Assembly (NCBI GenBank): GCA_937872385.1
Contig: CALMSO010000072.1
Span: 1-64,000 of the forward strand
Source: an uncultured Saprospiraceae bacterium
Lineage (GTDB): Bacteria; Bacteroidota; Bacteroidia; Chitinophagales; Saprospiraceae
Length of the DNA stretch: 64,000 bases
Reading direction: 5' to 3'
The notes under the pieces were generated by a model. The model worked only from the letters and a program-made list of their open reading frames with translations. It searched no databases and was not told the origin of the DNA. This document shows positions 52,680-60,537 of the stretch, one piece after another (position 1 is the stretch's first letter; every line of letters begins with the position of its first letter). Position numbers and translations under genes: made by a program.

Positions 52680-54347
52680 TTAGCGCCGGTCGCTGCCGGT
52701 AGCACTTTTTTCCTTGCTGCTTGTACCGCTACGGATAGTCGGGTACTGAATGCCTAACTGTTCGAGATAAGAATCGTATTTCGTTTCATCATAATAGAAA
52801 GACTCCAACTGCGGCCGAAACTCCTGCATGATGTCTGTATTCAAATAAATGGCTGGCGAATCGCTGTCTGTAACCATTGGAATATATTGCTGTTTCATGC
52901 CCTGCTCGGTGCGAAAATATTCTTTCGCCTGCTCTACCAATTCTGGTTTCAGCAGAAAATCGAGAATGGTCATGGCTTCGGCTTTGGCGCCGGCTACCAC
53001 GCCCTTGTGCGCGATGGGAGTAGCCATAGATACCGCATTCGACCAGTGATGCCCTTGCAAGCCAGGAATATTGGACGGAAAACGCATAGTGACGGTGGGC
53101 AGTTTCCAAGAAATGTCGCCAATATCGTCGGAGCCACCACTGCGCGGGGTGAGCACGGGCAGCCCGATGGTGTCTAATTTGGTATCAAGTCCGTCGGCAT
53201 TATTGGCCTTTACTTCTTTTTGCAAAGCAATAGCTAATGCTTGGTCGGCTTCGCTCCACGTCGGTAGTCCTACTTGCTTGATGTTTTCATACATCTGTTC
53301 GGCAATAACCTTATTGAAATGCCGCGGCCAAGCGGAGCCAAGCACTTTTCGTTTCACGGTGGTACCGGTCATCAGGGCAGCTCCGTCGGCTATTTTGTTC
53401 GCTTTTTCGTATAATTCCATAATACCTGGATAGGTAAAATGCCGCAGGTAAAACCAAATGGAGGCTTTGGAAGGTACGACATTGGGCTGGTCGCCACCGT
53501 TTTTAATAACATGATGCGAACGTTGAATGGGGTCGAGGTGCTCGCGCATGTATTGCCAGCCAATGCTCATCAATTCGACGGCATCGAGGGCACTTCGGCC
53601 GCGCCAGGGCGCTCCGGCCGCGTGTGCGGCTTCGCCTTCAAATTCGTACTCCACAGAAATCAGGCCCGTGCCCCAAGCTTGCCCATACGACACACCAAGA
53701 TTGCTGCCCACATGTGTAAAAATGCACATGTCCACGTCGTCAAAGTAGCCGTCGCGGGTAAAAAAAGCCTTCGTACCCACCAGCTCTTCCGCAACTCCCG
53801 GCCAGAGAATCAGCGTACCCGACAGCCCTTCGCGCTCCATGACGTCTTTCACGGCCAGCGCCGAGAGGATGTTGAGCGGAATGCCAGCGTTGTGCCCTTC
53901 GCCATGCCCCGGCGCACCCGACACCAAAGGATCGTGGTAAGCCACACCAGGCTTTTGCGAAGCTTTCGGGATGCAATCCAAATCACTACCCAATGCAATG
54001 ACGGGCTTGCCACTGCCCCATTTTGCCCACCAGGCGGTTGGTACACCGGAGATGCCATGCTCAATTTCAAAACCGTTCTCTTCGAGAATGCCGGTCAGGT
54101 ATTTCGAGGTTTCAAACTCGTGAAAACCCAACTCGGCAAAGCTGAACACCTTGTCCACCATTACCTGCGCCATCTTGGCCTTGGCGTCTATCTGGGCATT
54201 CACCTCCGCTTTCAGCGCATTCAGTTTCATATCCAATGCGCTTTGCGGCACGGGTTTCGTTTTTTTCGGTTTTTGTGCTTCGGCAACTCCGGCCACGCAG
54301 AGCAGCGCCAGCAATAGCAAGGTACCTCGTAGAATAGCGTTTTTCAT
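52680..54347 (-). CDS. M20 family amidohydrolase, AbgB-like, exported
   Basis: A 555-residue zinc amidohydrolase of the M20 family. The signal peptide is GTLLLLALLCVAGVAEAQ. Residues FSFAELGFHEFETSKYLTGILEENGFEIEHG, GSDLDCIP, GHGEGHNAGIP near 148 and GTKAFFTRDGYFDDVDMCIFTHVGS give the metal site and the lid domain of aminobenzoyl-glutamate utilisation protein B homologues. The true substrate in the envelope is not known: it could be an N-acyl amino acid or peptide. It is followed by a stretch with a Lys- and Gly-rich C-terminal tail ending in SATGSDRR. The start at 54347 is directly before the signal peptide. Confidence 0.85.
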   Translation of the reverse strand: MKNAILRGTLLLLALLCVAGVAEAQKPKKTKPVPQSALDMKLNALKAEVNAQIDAKAKMAQVMVDKVFSFAELGFHEFETSKYLTGILEENGFEIEHGISGVPTAWWAKWGSGKPVIALGSDLDCIPKASQKPGVAYHDPLVSGAPGHGEGHNAGIPLNILSALAVKDVMEREGLSGTLILWPGVAEELVGTKAFFTRDGYFDDVDMCIFTHVGSNLGVSYGQAWGTGLISVEYEFEGEAAHAAGAPWRGRSALDAVELMSIGWQYMREHLDPIQRSHHVIKNGGDQPNVVPSKASIWFYLRHFTYPGIMELYEKANKIADGAALMTGTTVKRKVLGSAWPRHFNKVIAEQMYENIKQVGLPTWSEADQALAIALQKEVKANNADGLDTKLDTIGLPVLTPRSGGSDDIGDISWKLPTVTMRFPSNIPGLQGHHWSNAVSMATPIAHKGVVAGAKAEAMTILDFLLKPELVEQAKEYFRTEQGMKQQYIPMVTDSDSPAIYLNTDIMQEFRPQLESFYYDETKYDSYLEQLGIQYPTIRSGTSSKEKSATGSDRR

Positions 54348-54605
54348 AATAATTTCGTGTTTTGATTAGAAAAAAGTCATTTTTGTAATGCCGCCCCTCC
54401 AAACCTTTCTTATTTGACAATACCAACGGCAGAATTTTGTCGGCTTTGGTTTTTTAAAGATAAAAAGAAATTAGAGAATGTGCAGAAGCTCGCTGCCTGC
54501 GCAGGACCTACGCCGGTCGGGCAAGTGGCCCAAATTCGTCGAAAAAAAGTGTAGCGGGAACCTAAAAAGGTCTATCTTTTGTTCTCATTACAAATTTTCA
54601 CCCAA

Positions 54606-54992
54606 ATGGAGAATCCTTTCGCGCCCTACATGAAAAAATTTTCGGAGCGCAAGCTCTGGGGTACTTTGCGCAAGTATGCCCGCAGGTTGGGTATCCAAGC
54701 GGTGTACAGTATGCTGCTCCTGCTACATGCCTACCGCCGGCCCGATACGCCGCGCTGGGCTAAAAACATTGTACTGGGCGTGCTGGGCTACGTGATTTCA
54801 CCCATTGATGCCATACCCGACTTGACGCCCATCCTCGGCTATACCGACGACATTGGGATGCTCAGTTTTGGCGTGGTGACCATCGCTGCCTACATCAATG
54901 AGGAAGTACGCACCAAAGCCAAAAAACAGCTCAAAGATTGGTTTGGCGATTATGATGCAAAAGAATTGCAGGAAATAGATGAGCAATTGTGA
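54606..54992 (+). CDS. YkvA family (DUF1232) membrane protein
   Basis: A 128-residue protein of the DUF1232/YkvA family, recognised by RRPDTPRWAKNIVLGVLGYVISPIDAIPDLTPILGYTDDIGML, with the family core YxISPIDxIPDxxPxxGxxDD. It has one or two membrane helices and a charged C-terminal tail. Function unknown; in some bacteria it is near transport or stress genes. The ATG at 54606 is the natural start, giving MENPFAPYMKKF; an in-frame upstream codon at 54579 adds 9 residues. Confidence 0.85.
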   Translation: MENPFAPYMKKFSERKLWGTLRKYARRLGIQAVYSMLLLLHAYRRPDTPRWAKNIVLGVLGYVISPIDAIPDLTPILGYTDDIGMLSFGVVTIAAYINEEVRTKAKKQLKDWFGDYDAKELQEIDEQL

Positions 54993-54998
54993 GACCAA

Positions 54999-55901
54999 CT
55001 ACCCCAAGGGATACGCTTTTTGCAAAACAAAATCAGACAAAACCGATTGGGTCTGCGCCCAGTCCATCGTACAACCCAGCATAAAACCACCACCTCCGGC
55101 ACCACATAGCTTGAGGCGATACAAATTACCCTGTAAACCCTGTTGCCAGACCGTTTGAAAATGATCGGGTATCATACCCGGTAGTTCCTCCAACTGAAAC
55201 CGGCTGATATCGCTCACATCGGCGAAAAGATGCTCCCATTCTGCCTGCAAGAAGGCGGCAATGGCCAAGTCGTTGTATGCTGCCAGTTCGCGCGTCACTC
55301 GATTGCCAAATGGCGGATCGGCACATTTTTGCAAAAAATACTGTACCAAAGGGCCTGTGCTCCGGGCCATGCCTGTGTCTAACAGAAAAAAGACGAGCGG
55401 CCCGCCCTCCGGTATTTTTACAATCTGAATATGCCCGCCTGGCTGAATCAACAAAGGCTGATTGAGGTAGCAAATAAGCGGATCTACGCCGGAGCTGGAG
55501 CCATGGAAAAAACTCTCAATCTGAGCCAATGCCTGCCGCAGCTCGCCGAGGCGCGAGGTCTCCTCCGGCCGAATCGGATGGGCACAAAAGCGCTCGTAGA
55601 TGGCCGCACAAAGCGCACCGGAGCTGCCCAGCCCGTAGCCCACCGGAATGTTGGCAGCAAAGTGCCAGCCCGCTTCGAGGTCGGCTCGAAAAGCCGCGAG
55701 TTGTAAAGGACAGAGCAGTGCATTTTGCGCTTGTAAATCTTCGAGGTGCGCCAATAATGGCCGAAGATCTTGCGCTGCCGATGGCTGGTGCTCGCATTGC
55801 CAAACGCCCCCGAAAACCGGATACGGGATGGCTAAGGCCTGGGAGCCGCGATTGATGGTATGTTCCCCAAAAAGCAATATTTTAGAGGCGTAGTGTCTCA
55901 T
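54999..55901 (-). CDS. GHMP kinase, mevalonate kinase-like
   Basis: A 300-residue GHMP-family kinase. The N-terminal SKILLFGEHTINRGSQALAIPY is mevalonate kinase-like (ILFGEH). The glycine-rich motif is IPVGYGLGSSGALCAAIYE near residue 105, and the C-terminal LKLCGAGGGGFMLGCT carries the third motif (GAGGGG). Mevalonate kinase phosphorylates mevalonate in isopentenyl diphosphate synthesis by the mevalonate route, which some Bacteroidota use. No other mevalonate genes are in the window, so the substrate assignment is moderate. The true start is MRHYASKILLFGEH at 55901. The CYTH gene begins 29 bases upstream of it. Confidence 0.8.
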   Translation of the reverse strand: MRHYASKILLFGEHTINRGSQALAIPYPVFGGVWQCEHQPSAAQDLRPLLAHLEDLQAQNALLCPLQLAAFRADLEAGWHFAANIPVGYGLGSSGALCAAIYERFCAHPIRPEETSRLGELRQALAQIESFFHGSSSGVDPLICYLNQPLLIQPGGHIQIVKIPEGGPLVFFLLDTGMARSTGPLVQYFLQKCADPPFGNRVTRELAAYNDLAIAAFLQAEWEHLFADVSDISRFQLEELPGMIPDHFQTVWQQGLQGNLYRLKLCGAGGGGFMLGCTMDWAQTQSVLSDFVLQKAYPLG

Positions 55902-55930
55902 GCTGATGGTTGGGCGATTTTTTTGGGCGG

Positions 55931-56452
55931 TCAGCCGACTGCCTTTAGCAACAAGTCGCTGTAAGAATGTTCTATTAAATCTTCCGGACGGATGCGCAGC
56001 AGCTCCATGTAATGCTGGCACTGCGCAGCCAGTTCGTGCTCGTCGGCATGGCTATGCGTGCCAATCGCTTCAATTTCTACAAAACTACCCAAATTTTCTA
56101 CCTCGTCCACATGAAATTTTACATTCTCGATGAAAAAGATGGCGCGCCGCTTGTCCACTATCGTCAGGATGCCCAACGCAGCCGTGAGTACTGCCTTGAG
56201 CGAAGATTCCGGCTGAGAGGCGTACAAGCGCACATCCGATTTTTTCGGGCCCGCTTCGTTTTGGCGCTGATAGTGAATGAGTGCATTCTCGATGTTGCCC
56301 TCCCGGAGCTTGAGGCGCCCCTGCCCCACCTTAAAATAGGTATCCACTTGATGGTCTTCACCAATAAACCTTGCCCCTGCGGCCAGCAATCGCTGCCGGG
56401 CATCCGCCGGATTGGCACAATGGGCTTTTATTTCGATATTTATTTTTTGCAC
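55931..56452 (-). CDS. CYTH domain protein (class IV adenylate cyclase-like)
   Basis: A 173-residue CYTH-domain protein. The N-terminal NIEIKAHC fits the ExExK-type signature of the triphosphate-tunnel fold (here IEIK), with GRLKLREGN, LIHYQRQNEAGPKKSD, FHVDEVENLGSFVEIEA and a helical C-terminus. Related proteins are class IV adenylate cyclases, thiamine triphosphatases or inorganic triphosphatases; cyclase-like members are the closest by the EVENLGxFxExE pattern. It is upstream of and close to the mevalonate kinase gene, probably co-transcribed. Confidence 0.85.
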   Translation of the reverse strand: MQKINIEIKAHCANPADARQRLLAAGARFIGEDHQVDTYFKVGQGRLKLREGNIENALIHYQRQNEAGPKKSDVRLYASQPESSLKAVLTAALGILTIVDKRRAIFFIENVKFHVDEVENLGSFVEIEAIGTHSHADEHELAAQCQHYMELLRIRPEDLIEHSYSDLLLKAVG

Positions 56453-56940
56453 CGGAAAATTATAACTTATGCGAATATCGGGTTCAAATGATTAATGCCG
56501 ATTTCAATTGAACGTGATGTGTTTTTTTGTGTTTAAAATTCTGATTTTCAATACCTTAAAAATCAAAAATCGGACTTCGTAAACCGTAAATAGCATAAAA
56601 CATCAGGCATACGTAAAAATGAACCCCAAGGGAGTGACGTAATTATAAAGATATAAAAAAGGCGATTTAAAACCCAAGGGGGGGACATATCACACCAACA
56701 CGGTATCACCCCTTTGGAATTAAAAACTATTGATTATCAATTAACTATAATTTTTTCACCCCTTCGGGTTAACTCGATATTCACATAACTTATAATACAA
56801 ATCGTTACGTTATAACTTTTATAATGATAAGTAACTGCTCATAATCAAAAGAAACACAAACAACTGATTATCAATAGGTAAATATTAGATAATAGACGAT
56901 AGATAATATATTTTAAATGCCAGACTTCAGGACGAGGCAT

Positions 56941-56978
56941 TGAGGGGTTGAAAAGTTGAAAAGTTGAAGGGGTGAGGG
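56941..56978 (+). repeat. GTTGAAAA/GTTGAGGG repeat
   Basis: TGAGGGGTTGAAAAGTTGAA followed by another AAGTTGAAGGGG unit. Same family as at 7746, 28631 and 59571, but not at a gene end. Confidence 0.7.
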
Positions 56979-57000
56979 TATAACGCTTACTGACTGTGCA

Positions 57001-57056
57001 GCAAATAGCAAACAGCAAACAGCAAACAGCAAACAGCGAACAGCGAACAGCAAACA
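57001..57056 (+). repeat. 8-copy heptamer array
   Basis: Units GCAAATA, four GCAAACA, two GCGAACA and a final GCAAACA. It is followed by GTGTCCCGTCCTAAAGTCTGG, the same tail as after the array at 7858. Confidence 0.9.
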
Positions 57057-57298
57057 GTGTCCCGTCCTAAAGTCTGGCATCTCAAAATCTGACATCTGGC
57101 ATCTAAAATCTATCGTCTATTATCTAAAAATTAATCACTGATAATCAACTATTTATGATTTTTGTATTAGAAATAATTATGCCCAGCTACTTCATGCAAA
57201 GCATTGGATTGATAAAATACCTTTGCTAAAAGTGACCGGATGTTGGCTGTTTTACAGTAAAAAAAGCGGCAACATACGCATGAGCCGGGATGATTTTG

Positions 57299-57306
57299 TA
57301 AATTTG
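57299..57306 (+). promoter_or_regulatory. candidate -7 element for the second haloperoxidase gene
   Basis: TAAATTTG matches TAnnTTTG and lies 18 bases before the ATG at 57325. The -33 element is not clear. Confidence 0.4.
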
Positions 57307-57324
57307 TAAAAACAACATAACAAG

Positions 57325-58695
57325 ATGATGAAGCAGCGGTTATTCTGGTTATTGATACTGTTTTTGCCGATAGCTTGCGCCAAAGATACCAGCTACTCTC
57401 CGGAAGCGGCGGCCAATTCTGACTATTTTCACCGCGCCATGAAGCGCCTGACGGACGTGATTGTGCACGATATTTTTTCGCCGCCGGTGGCCAGCCGTAT
57501 TTATGCCTATTCGAGTATCGCAGGCTATGAAGCAGCTTTGCCAGGGCATCCGGAGTATCAAAGCTTAGCCAGGCAGCTCACCAGCTTAGCACCTGCGCCG
57601 CAACCCGAAGTGGGCAAGGAATATTGTTATCCTTTAGCGAGCGTCTATGCTATGCTCAAGGTGGGGCAAGCGTTGATTTTTTCGGAAGACACGATTAGTC
57701 TGTTTCGAGAGCGCATCTTACAGGAATTCAAGGATTTAGGCATCCCGCGAGATGTATATAACCGCTCAATAGCCTATGGCGAAGCTGTGGGAAACCACAT
57801 TCTAAGCTGGGCTGCTGCTGATAACTACAGCCAGACCCGCTCTTACCCGAAATACACCATCAGCGATAACCCCGCCACCTGGCAGCCTACGCCGCCGGCC
57901 TACATGGATGGCATTGAGCCAAGCTGGAATAAAATTCGCCCCTTTGTGCTGGATTCGGCACAACAATTCGTGCCGCCGCCACCAACGGCCTTCAGTACCG
58001 ACAAAAACAGCCGTTTCTACCGCGAAACCATGGAGGTGTATGCTGTACTCCAAACCGATGACGCGCAGGAAGCCGCTGAGCGCGAGGCAATTGCCCGTTT
58101 TTGGGATTGCAATCCCTACGTGGTCAATCAGATAGGGCACGTCATGTTTGCCAGCAAAAAAATAACGCCAGGCGGGCACTGGGTCAATATCGTACGCATT
58201 GCTGCTACTCAAGCACAGGCTGACTTTATGAAAACGACCGCCGCTTATGCGCTTACTTCGGTTGCGCTGGCCGATGGGTTTATTAGTTGCTGGGACGAAA
58301 AGTATCGCAGTAATCTCATCCGGCCGGAGAGCTACATCAACAAATACATAGACGAAGAGTGGACGCCCCTGCTCCAGACGCCGCCGTTTCCGGAATATAC
58401 CAGTGGGCATAGTGTGATTTCACGGGCCGCCGCTACTGTCTTGACCAGCATTTTCGGCGATAATTTCGCTTTTGTAGATGACTCAGAGGAGGAGTTTGGG
58501 CTGCCAGCACGTCGTTTCCGTTCGTTCCTACATGCTTCCGAAGAGGCGGCCGTAAGTCGGCTCTATGGCGGTATTCACTACATGCCCGCTATTGAAAATG
58601 GAGTGCAGCAAGGTGCCAAAGTAGGGCAATGGGTGCTGAGCAATGTAAAAATGCGCAACGAAGCGGTGAGCATGAAGCAGACCGAGCAAAAATAG
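57325..58695 (+). CDS. vanadium haloperoxidase/PAP2-related lipoprotein, divergent
   Basis: A 456-residue relative of the haloperoxidase at 40848. A lipoprotein signal (LFWLLILFLPIAC) is followed by a helical core. Motif 1 is intact (KYRSNLIRP). Motif 2 is EYTSGHS, with Thr for the Pro of PSGH. Motif 3 is SRLYGGIHYMPAIENG, which keeps the SR and His of SR-x5-H-x3-D but has Ala where Asp is expected. The vanadate or phosphate site is therefore altered; the protein may be a phosphatase-like or unusual peroxidase member. It is separated from the other copy by 15 kb and on the opposite strand. The start at 57325 (MMKQRLF) fits the lipoprotein signal. Confidence 0.8.
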   Translation: MMKQRLFWLLILFLPIACAKDTSYSPEAAANSDYFHRAMKRLTDVIVHDIFSPPVASRIYAYSSIAGYEAALPGHPEYQSLARQLTSLAPAPQPEVGKEYCYPLASVYAMLKVGQALIFSEDTISLFRERILQEFKDLGIPRDVYNRSIAYGEAVGNHILSWAAADNYSQTRSYPKYTISDNPATWQPTPPAYMDGIEPSWNKIRPFVLDSAQQFVPPPPTAFSTDKNSRFYRETMEVYAVLQTDDAQEAAEREAIARFWDCNPYVVNQIGHVMFASKKITPGGHWVNIVRIAATQAQADFMKTTAAYALTSVALADGFISCWDEKYRSNLIRPESYINKYIDEEWTPLLQTPPFPEYTSGHSVISRAAATVLTSIFGDNFAFVDDSEEEFGLPARRFRSFLHASEEAAVSRLYGGIHYMPAIENGVQQGAKVGQWVLSNVKMRNEAVSMKQTEQK

Positions 58696-58725
58696 CCCGA
58701 TGGTTGGGCTTTTGGCAAAAAGAAA

Positions 58726-59340
58726 CTACTTTTTGTTGAATTGATTCATCGTCATTTCTAAGCCGATAGTAGCGAAGCTTTTGACAGTTTCGGCGGCGTA
58801 TTGCAATATTTCCGATAGTTGTTCGGCTTCTTCGGTAGTCCATTCGCTGAGCACATAGTCGGCTTGCCGACCTATCGGAAAATCCCCGCCGATGCCAATA
58901 CGCAGTCGGGCGTAGTTGTTGTGACCCAGCATGGCGTCAATGTCCTTCAAGCCGTTGTGACCACCGTCGTTGCCCTTGCCACGCAGGCGTTGTTTGCCGA
59001 AAGGCAGATTCAAATCATCGAGAATCACGAGCAGGTTTTGCGGTGGGATTTTCAGTTTTTGCAACCAGTACCGCACCGCTTTGCCACTGCGATTCATGTA
59101 GGTAGAGGGCTTGAGCAGCACGAGTGTACGCCCTTTATGCCGCAGTTCGGCAATATCGCCCCAATGATCATCCTTAAACGACACCTCGAAGGCGCGCGCC
59201 AGTTCGTCCACCACCTCAAAACCCACATTGTGGCGGGTATGGTCATAATCAGCGCCCATATTGCCCAACCCTGCAATCAGATATTTCATCGAATCCGGTT
59301 CCGTTTGTTTGGAATGAAACAGTTTTTTTAGCCAGTTCAT
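58726..59340 (-). CDS. pth: peptidyl-tRNA hydrolase
   Basis: Pth releases peptides from peptidyl-tRNA. The 204-residue protein has a ~17-residue basic N-terminal extension before the conserved MKYLIAGLGNMGADYDHTRHNVGFEVVDELA (catalytic His in TRHNVGF). LLKPSTYMNRSGKAVRYW near 95, LVILDDLNLPFGKQRLRGKGNDGGHNGLKDI and RLRIGIGGDFPIGRQADYVLSEW are typical. Similar short extensions occur in other Bacteroidota Pth proteins, so the start at 59340 is accepted; the ATG at 59289 is the alternative. The rplY gene, often its neighbour, is not here. Confidence 0.95.
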   Translation of the reverse strand: MNWLKKLFHSKQTEPDSMKYLIAGLGNMGADYDHTRHNVGFEVVDELARAFEVSFKDDHWGDIAELRHKGRTLVLLKPSTYMNRSGKAVRYWLQKLKIPPQNLLVILDDLNLPFGKQRLRGKGNDGGHNGLKDIDAMLGHNNYARLRIGIGGDFPIGRQADYVLSEWTTEEAEQLSEILQYAAETVKSFATIGLEMTMNQFNKK

Positions 59341-59621
59341 TTTCTACTATCACTTTCGATGCCAAATGCCAGACGTTAGACCATTTACGATTTGCGAAGT
59401 CTGATTTACGAGTTTGTAAGGCTTTGAAAACCAAGCTTTTGAAAACAAATTAGCACACCATTTCCAATGAAAAAGGATATGCCCAATGCCCTTCAACCGA
59501 AAAATGTACAACCACAAAACCAATGCACTTTCAACCCTTATACCTTACATCATAAACCCTGTTCCCCTATCACCCCATCAACTCTCCTCAACCCATCAAC
59601 TTTTCAACTCCTCAACTCCTC
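59341..59621. other. 281-base spacer with repeat modules
   Basis: It has AAATGCCAGACGTTAGA and CATTTACGATTTGCGAAGTC at about 59364-59402, related to 56565-56592 (inverted) and to the AAATGCCAGACT word at 56916. The GTTGA block on the minus strand is at 59571-59628. No gene is supported. Confidence 0.5.
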
Positions 59622-59628
59622 TCAAACC
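59571..59628 (-). repeat. GTTGAGGAGTTGAAAAGTTGA repeat at the dapD 3' end
   Basis: On the minus strand the repeat GAGTTGAGGAGTTGAAAAGT begins right after the dapD stop codon TGA (59622-59624). It continues with GTTGATGGGTTGAGGA for about 50 bases. Confidence 0.75.
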
Positions 59629-60440
59629 GCCACACTATACTCCCGCAGAGCATCATTTAGTGATACTTTCTTGTCGGTGGTGGCTTTGCGTTGCCCGATG
59701 ATGAGCGCACAGGACACTTGGTAGTTGCCTGCCGGAAAGGTTTTGGTGTAAGACCCCGGAATGACGACCGACCGCGCCGGCACGCGCCCTTTATGAATGA
59801 CCGGCTCCGGGCCGCTCACGTCTATAATATGCGTGGACTGCGTCAGCACTACATTGGCACCGAGCACGGCCTCGCGCTCTATACGCACACCCTCCACCAC
59901 GATGCAGCGAGAACCAATAAAACAGTCATCTTCAATGATGGTAGGTGCTGCTTGCGGCGGCTCCAGCACTCCGCCAATGCCCACGCCACCGCTCAGGTGC
60001 ACATTACGCCCGATTTGCGCGCAGGAGCCTACCGTAGCCCAAGTATCCACCATAGTGCCGCTGCCTACCCAAGCACCAATATTGACATAACTCGGCATCA
60101 TAATAACGCCTTTTTCTAAAAAAGCACCATATCGGGCAATAGCGTGCGGTACTACCCGAACACCCTGCGCCGCATAGTCGCGCTTGAGCGGTATCTTGTC
60201 GTGAAATTCAAACGGCCCTACTTCGATGGTTTCCATTTGGCGCAAGGGAAAGAACAGGACGACCGCTTTTTTTACCCATTCGTTGACCTGCCAAGTGTCG
60301 TCGGCCAATGGTTCGGCTACGCGTACTTTCCCCTGGTCGAGCAGGGCGACGACTTCTGCGACGGCCGCTTGCACGGCTGGTTCTTGCAATAGCTGGCGAT
60401 TGTCCCAAGCTTGTTCGATAAGGGCTCGAAGTTGTTCCAT
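59622..60440 (-). CDS. dapD: 2,3,4,5-tetrahydropyridine-2,6-dicarboxylate N-succinyltransferase
   Basis: DapD transfers succinyl from succinyl-CoA in the succinylase route of lysine and diaminopimelate synthesis. The 272 residues match the family. The N-terminal helical part is followed by the left-handed parallel beta-helix of hexapeptide repeats (VMMPSYVNIGAWVGSGTMVDTWATVGSCAQIGRNVHLSGGVGIGGVLEP), the DDCFIGSRCIVVEG turn and a C-terminal GQRKATTDKKVSLND segment. The start at 60440 (MEQLRALIEQAWDN) is the conserved N-terminus. The stop codon abuts a GTTGA repeat. It is not linked to other dap genes. Confidence 0.95.
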   Translation of the reverse strand: MEQLRALIEQAWDNRQLLQEPAVQAAVAEVVALLDQGKVRVAEPLADDTWQVNEWVKKAVVLFFPLRQMETIEVGPFEFHDKIPLKRDYAAQGVRVVPHAIARYGAFLEKGVIMMPSYVNIGAWVGSGTMVDTWATVGSCAQIGRNVHLSGGVGIGGVLEPPQAAPTIIEDDCFIGSRCIVVEGVRIEREAVLGANVVLTQSTHIIDVSGPEPVIHKGRVPARSVVIPGSYTKTFPAGNYQVSCALIIGQRKATTDKKVSLNDALREYSVAV

Positions 60441-60537
60441 TTTATGTACAAATTTTTTCTTCAGCGTGATAAAAACCGGCAAATCCGGCGCAAAAATAGT
60501 AGAAATTTTGATAAAACTTCCTTGCCAGCCAAAAGTG

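Larger units (their letters stand above)
56865..57147. repeat. mosaic repeat element with inverted ends
   Basis: Outer TGATTATCA/TGATAATCA ends at 56865-56873 and 57139-57147 frame a perfect 20-bp inverted repeat (56885-56904 and 57108-57127). Inside lie a GTTGA block (56941-56978), a heptamer array (57001-57056) and a TGTCCCG tail. It ends about 180 bases before the haloperoxidase gene. The same module order is seen at 7746-8083. Confidence 0.8.
56453..57324. other. 872-base repeat-rich gap
   Basis: The longest gene-free stretch in the window. From left to right it has a 28-base sequence at about 56565-56592 related to 59381-59408 (inverted), a pair of ACCCCAAGGG-type repeats at 56620 and 56670 that can pair with CCCTTCGGGTT near 56755, a TGATTATCA at 56731-56739, and then the mosaic element 56865-57147. 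No protein-coding frame is supported. Confidence 0.6.

Noticed and set aside
53439..54317. 292-codon plus-strand open frame
   Set aside because: Antisense to the M20 amidohydrolase gene, which is well supported; the frame is a by-product of its codon composition.
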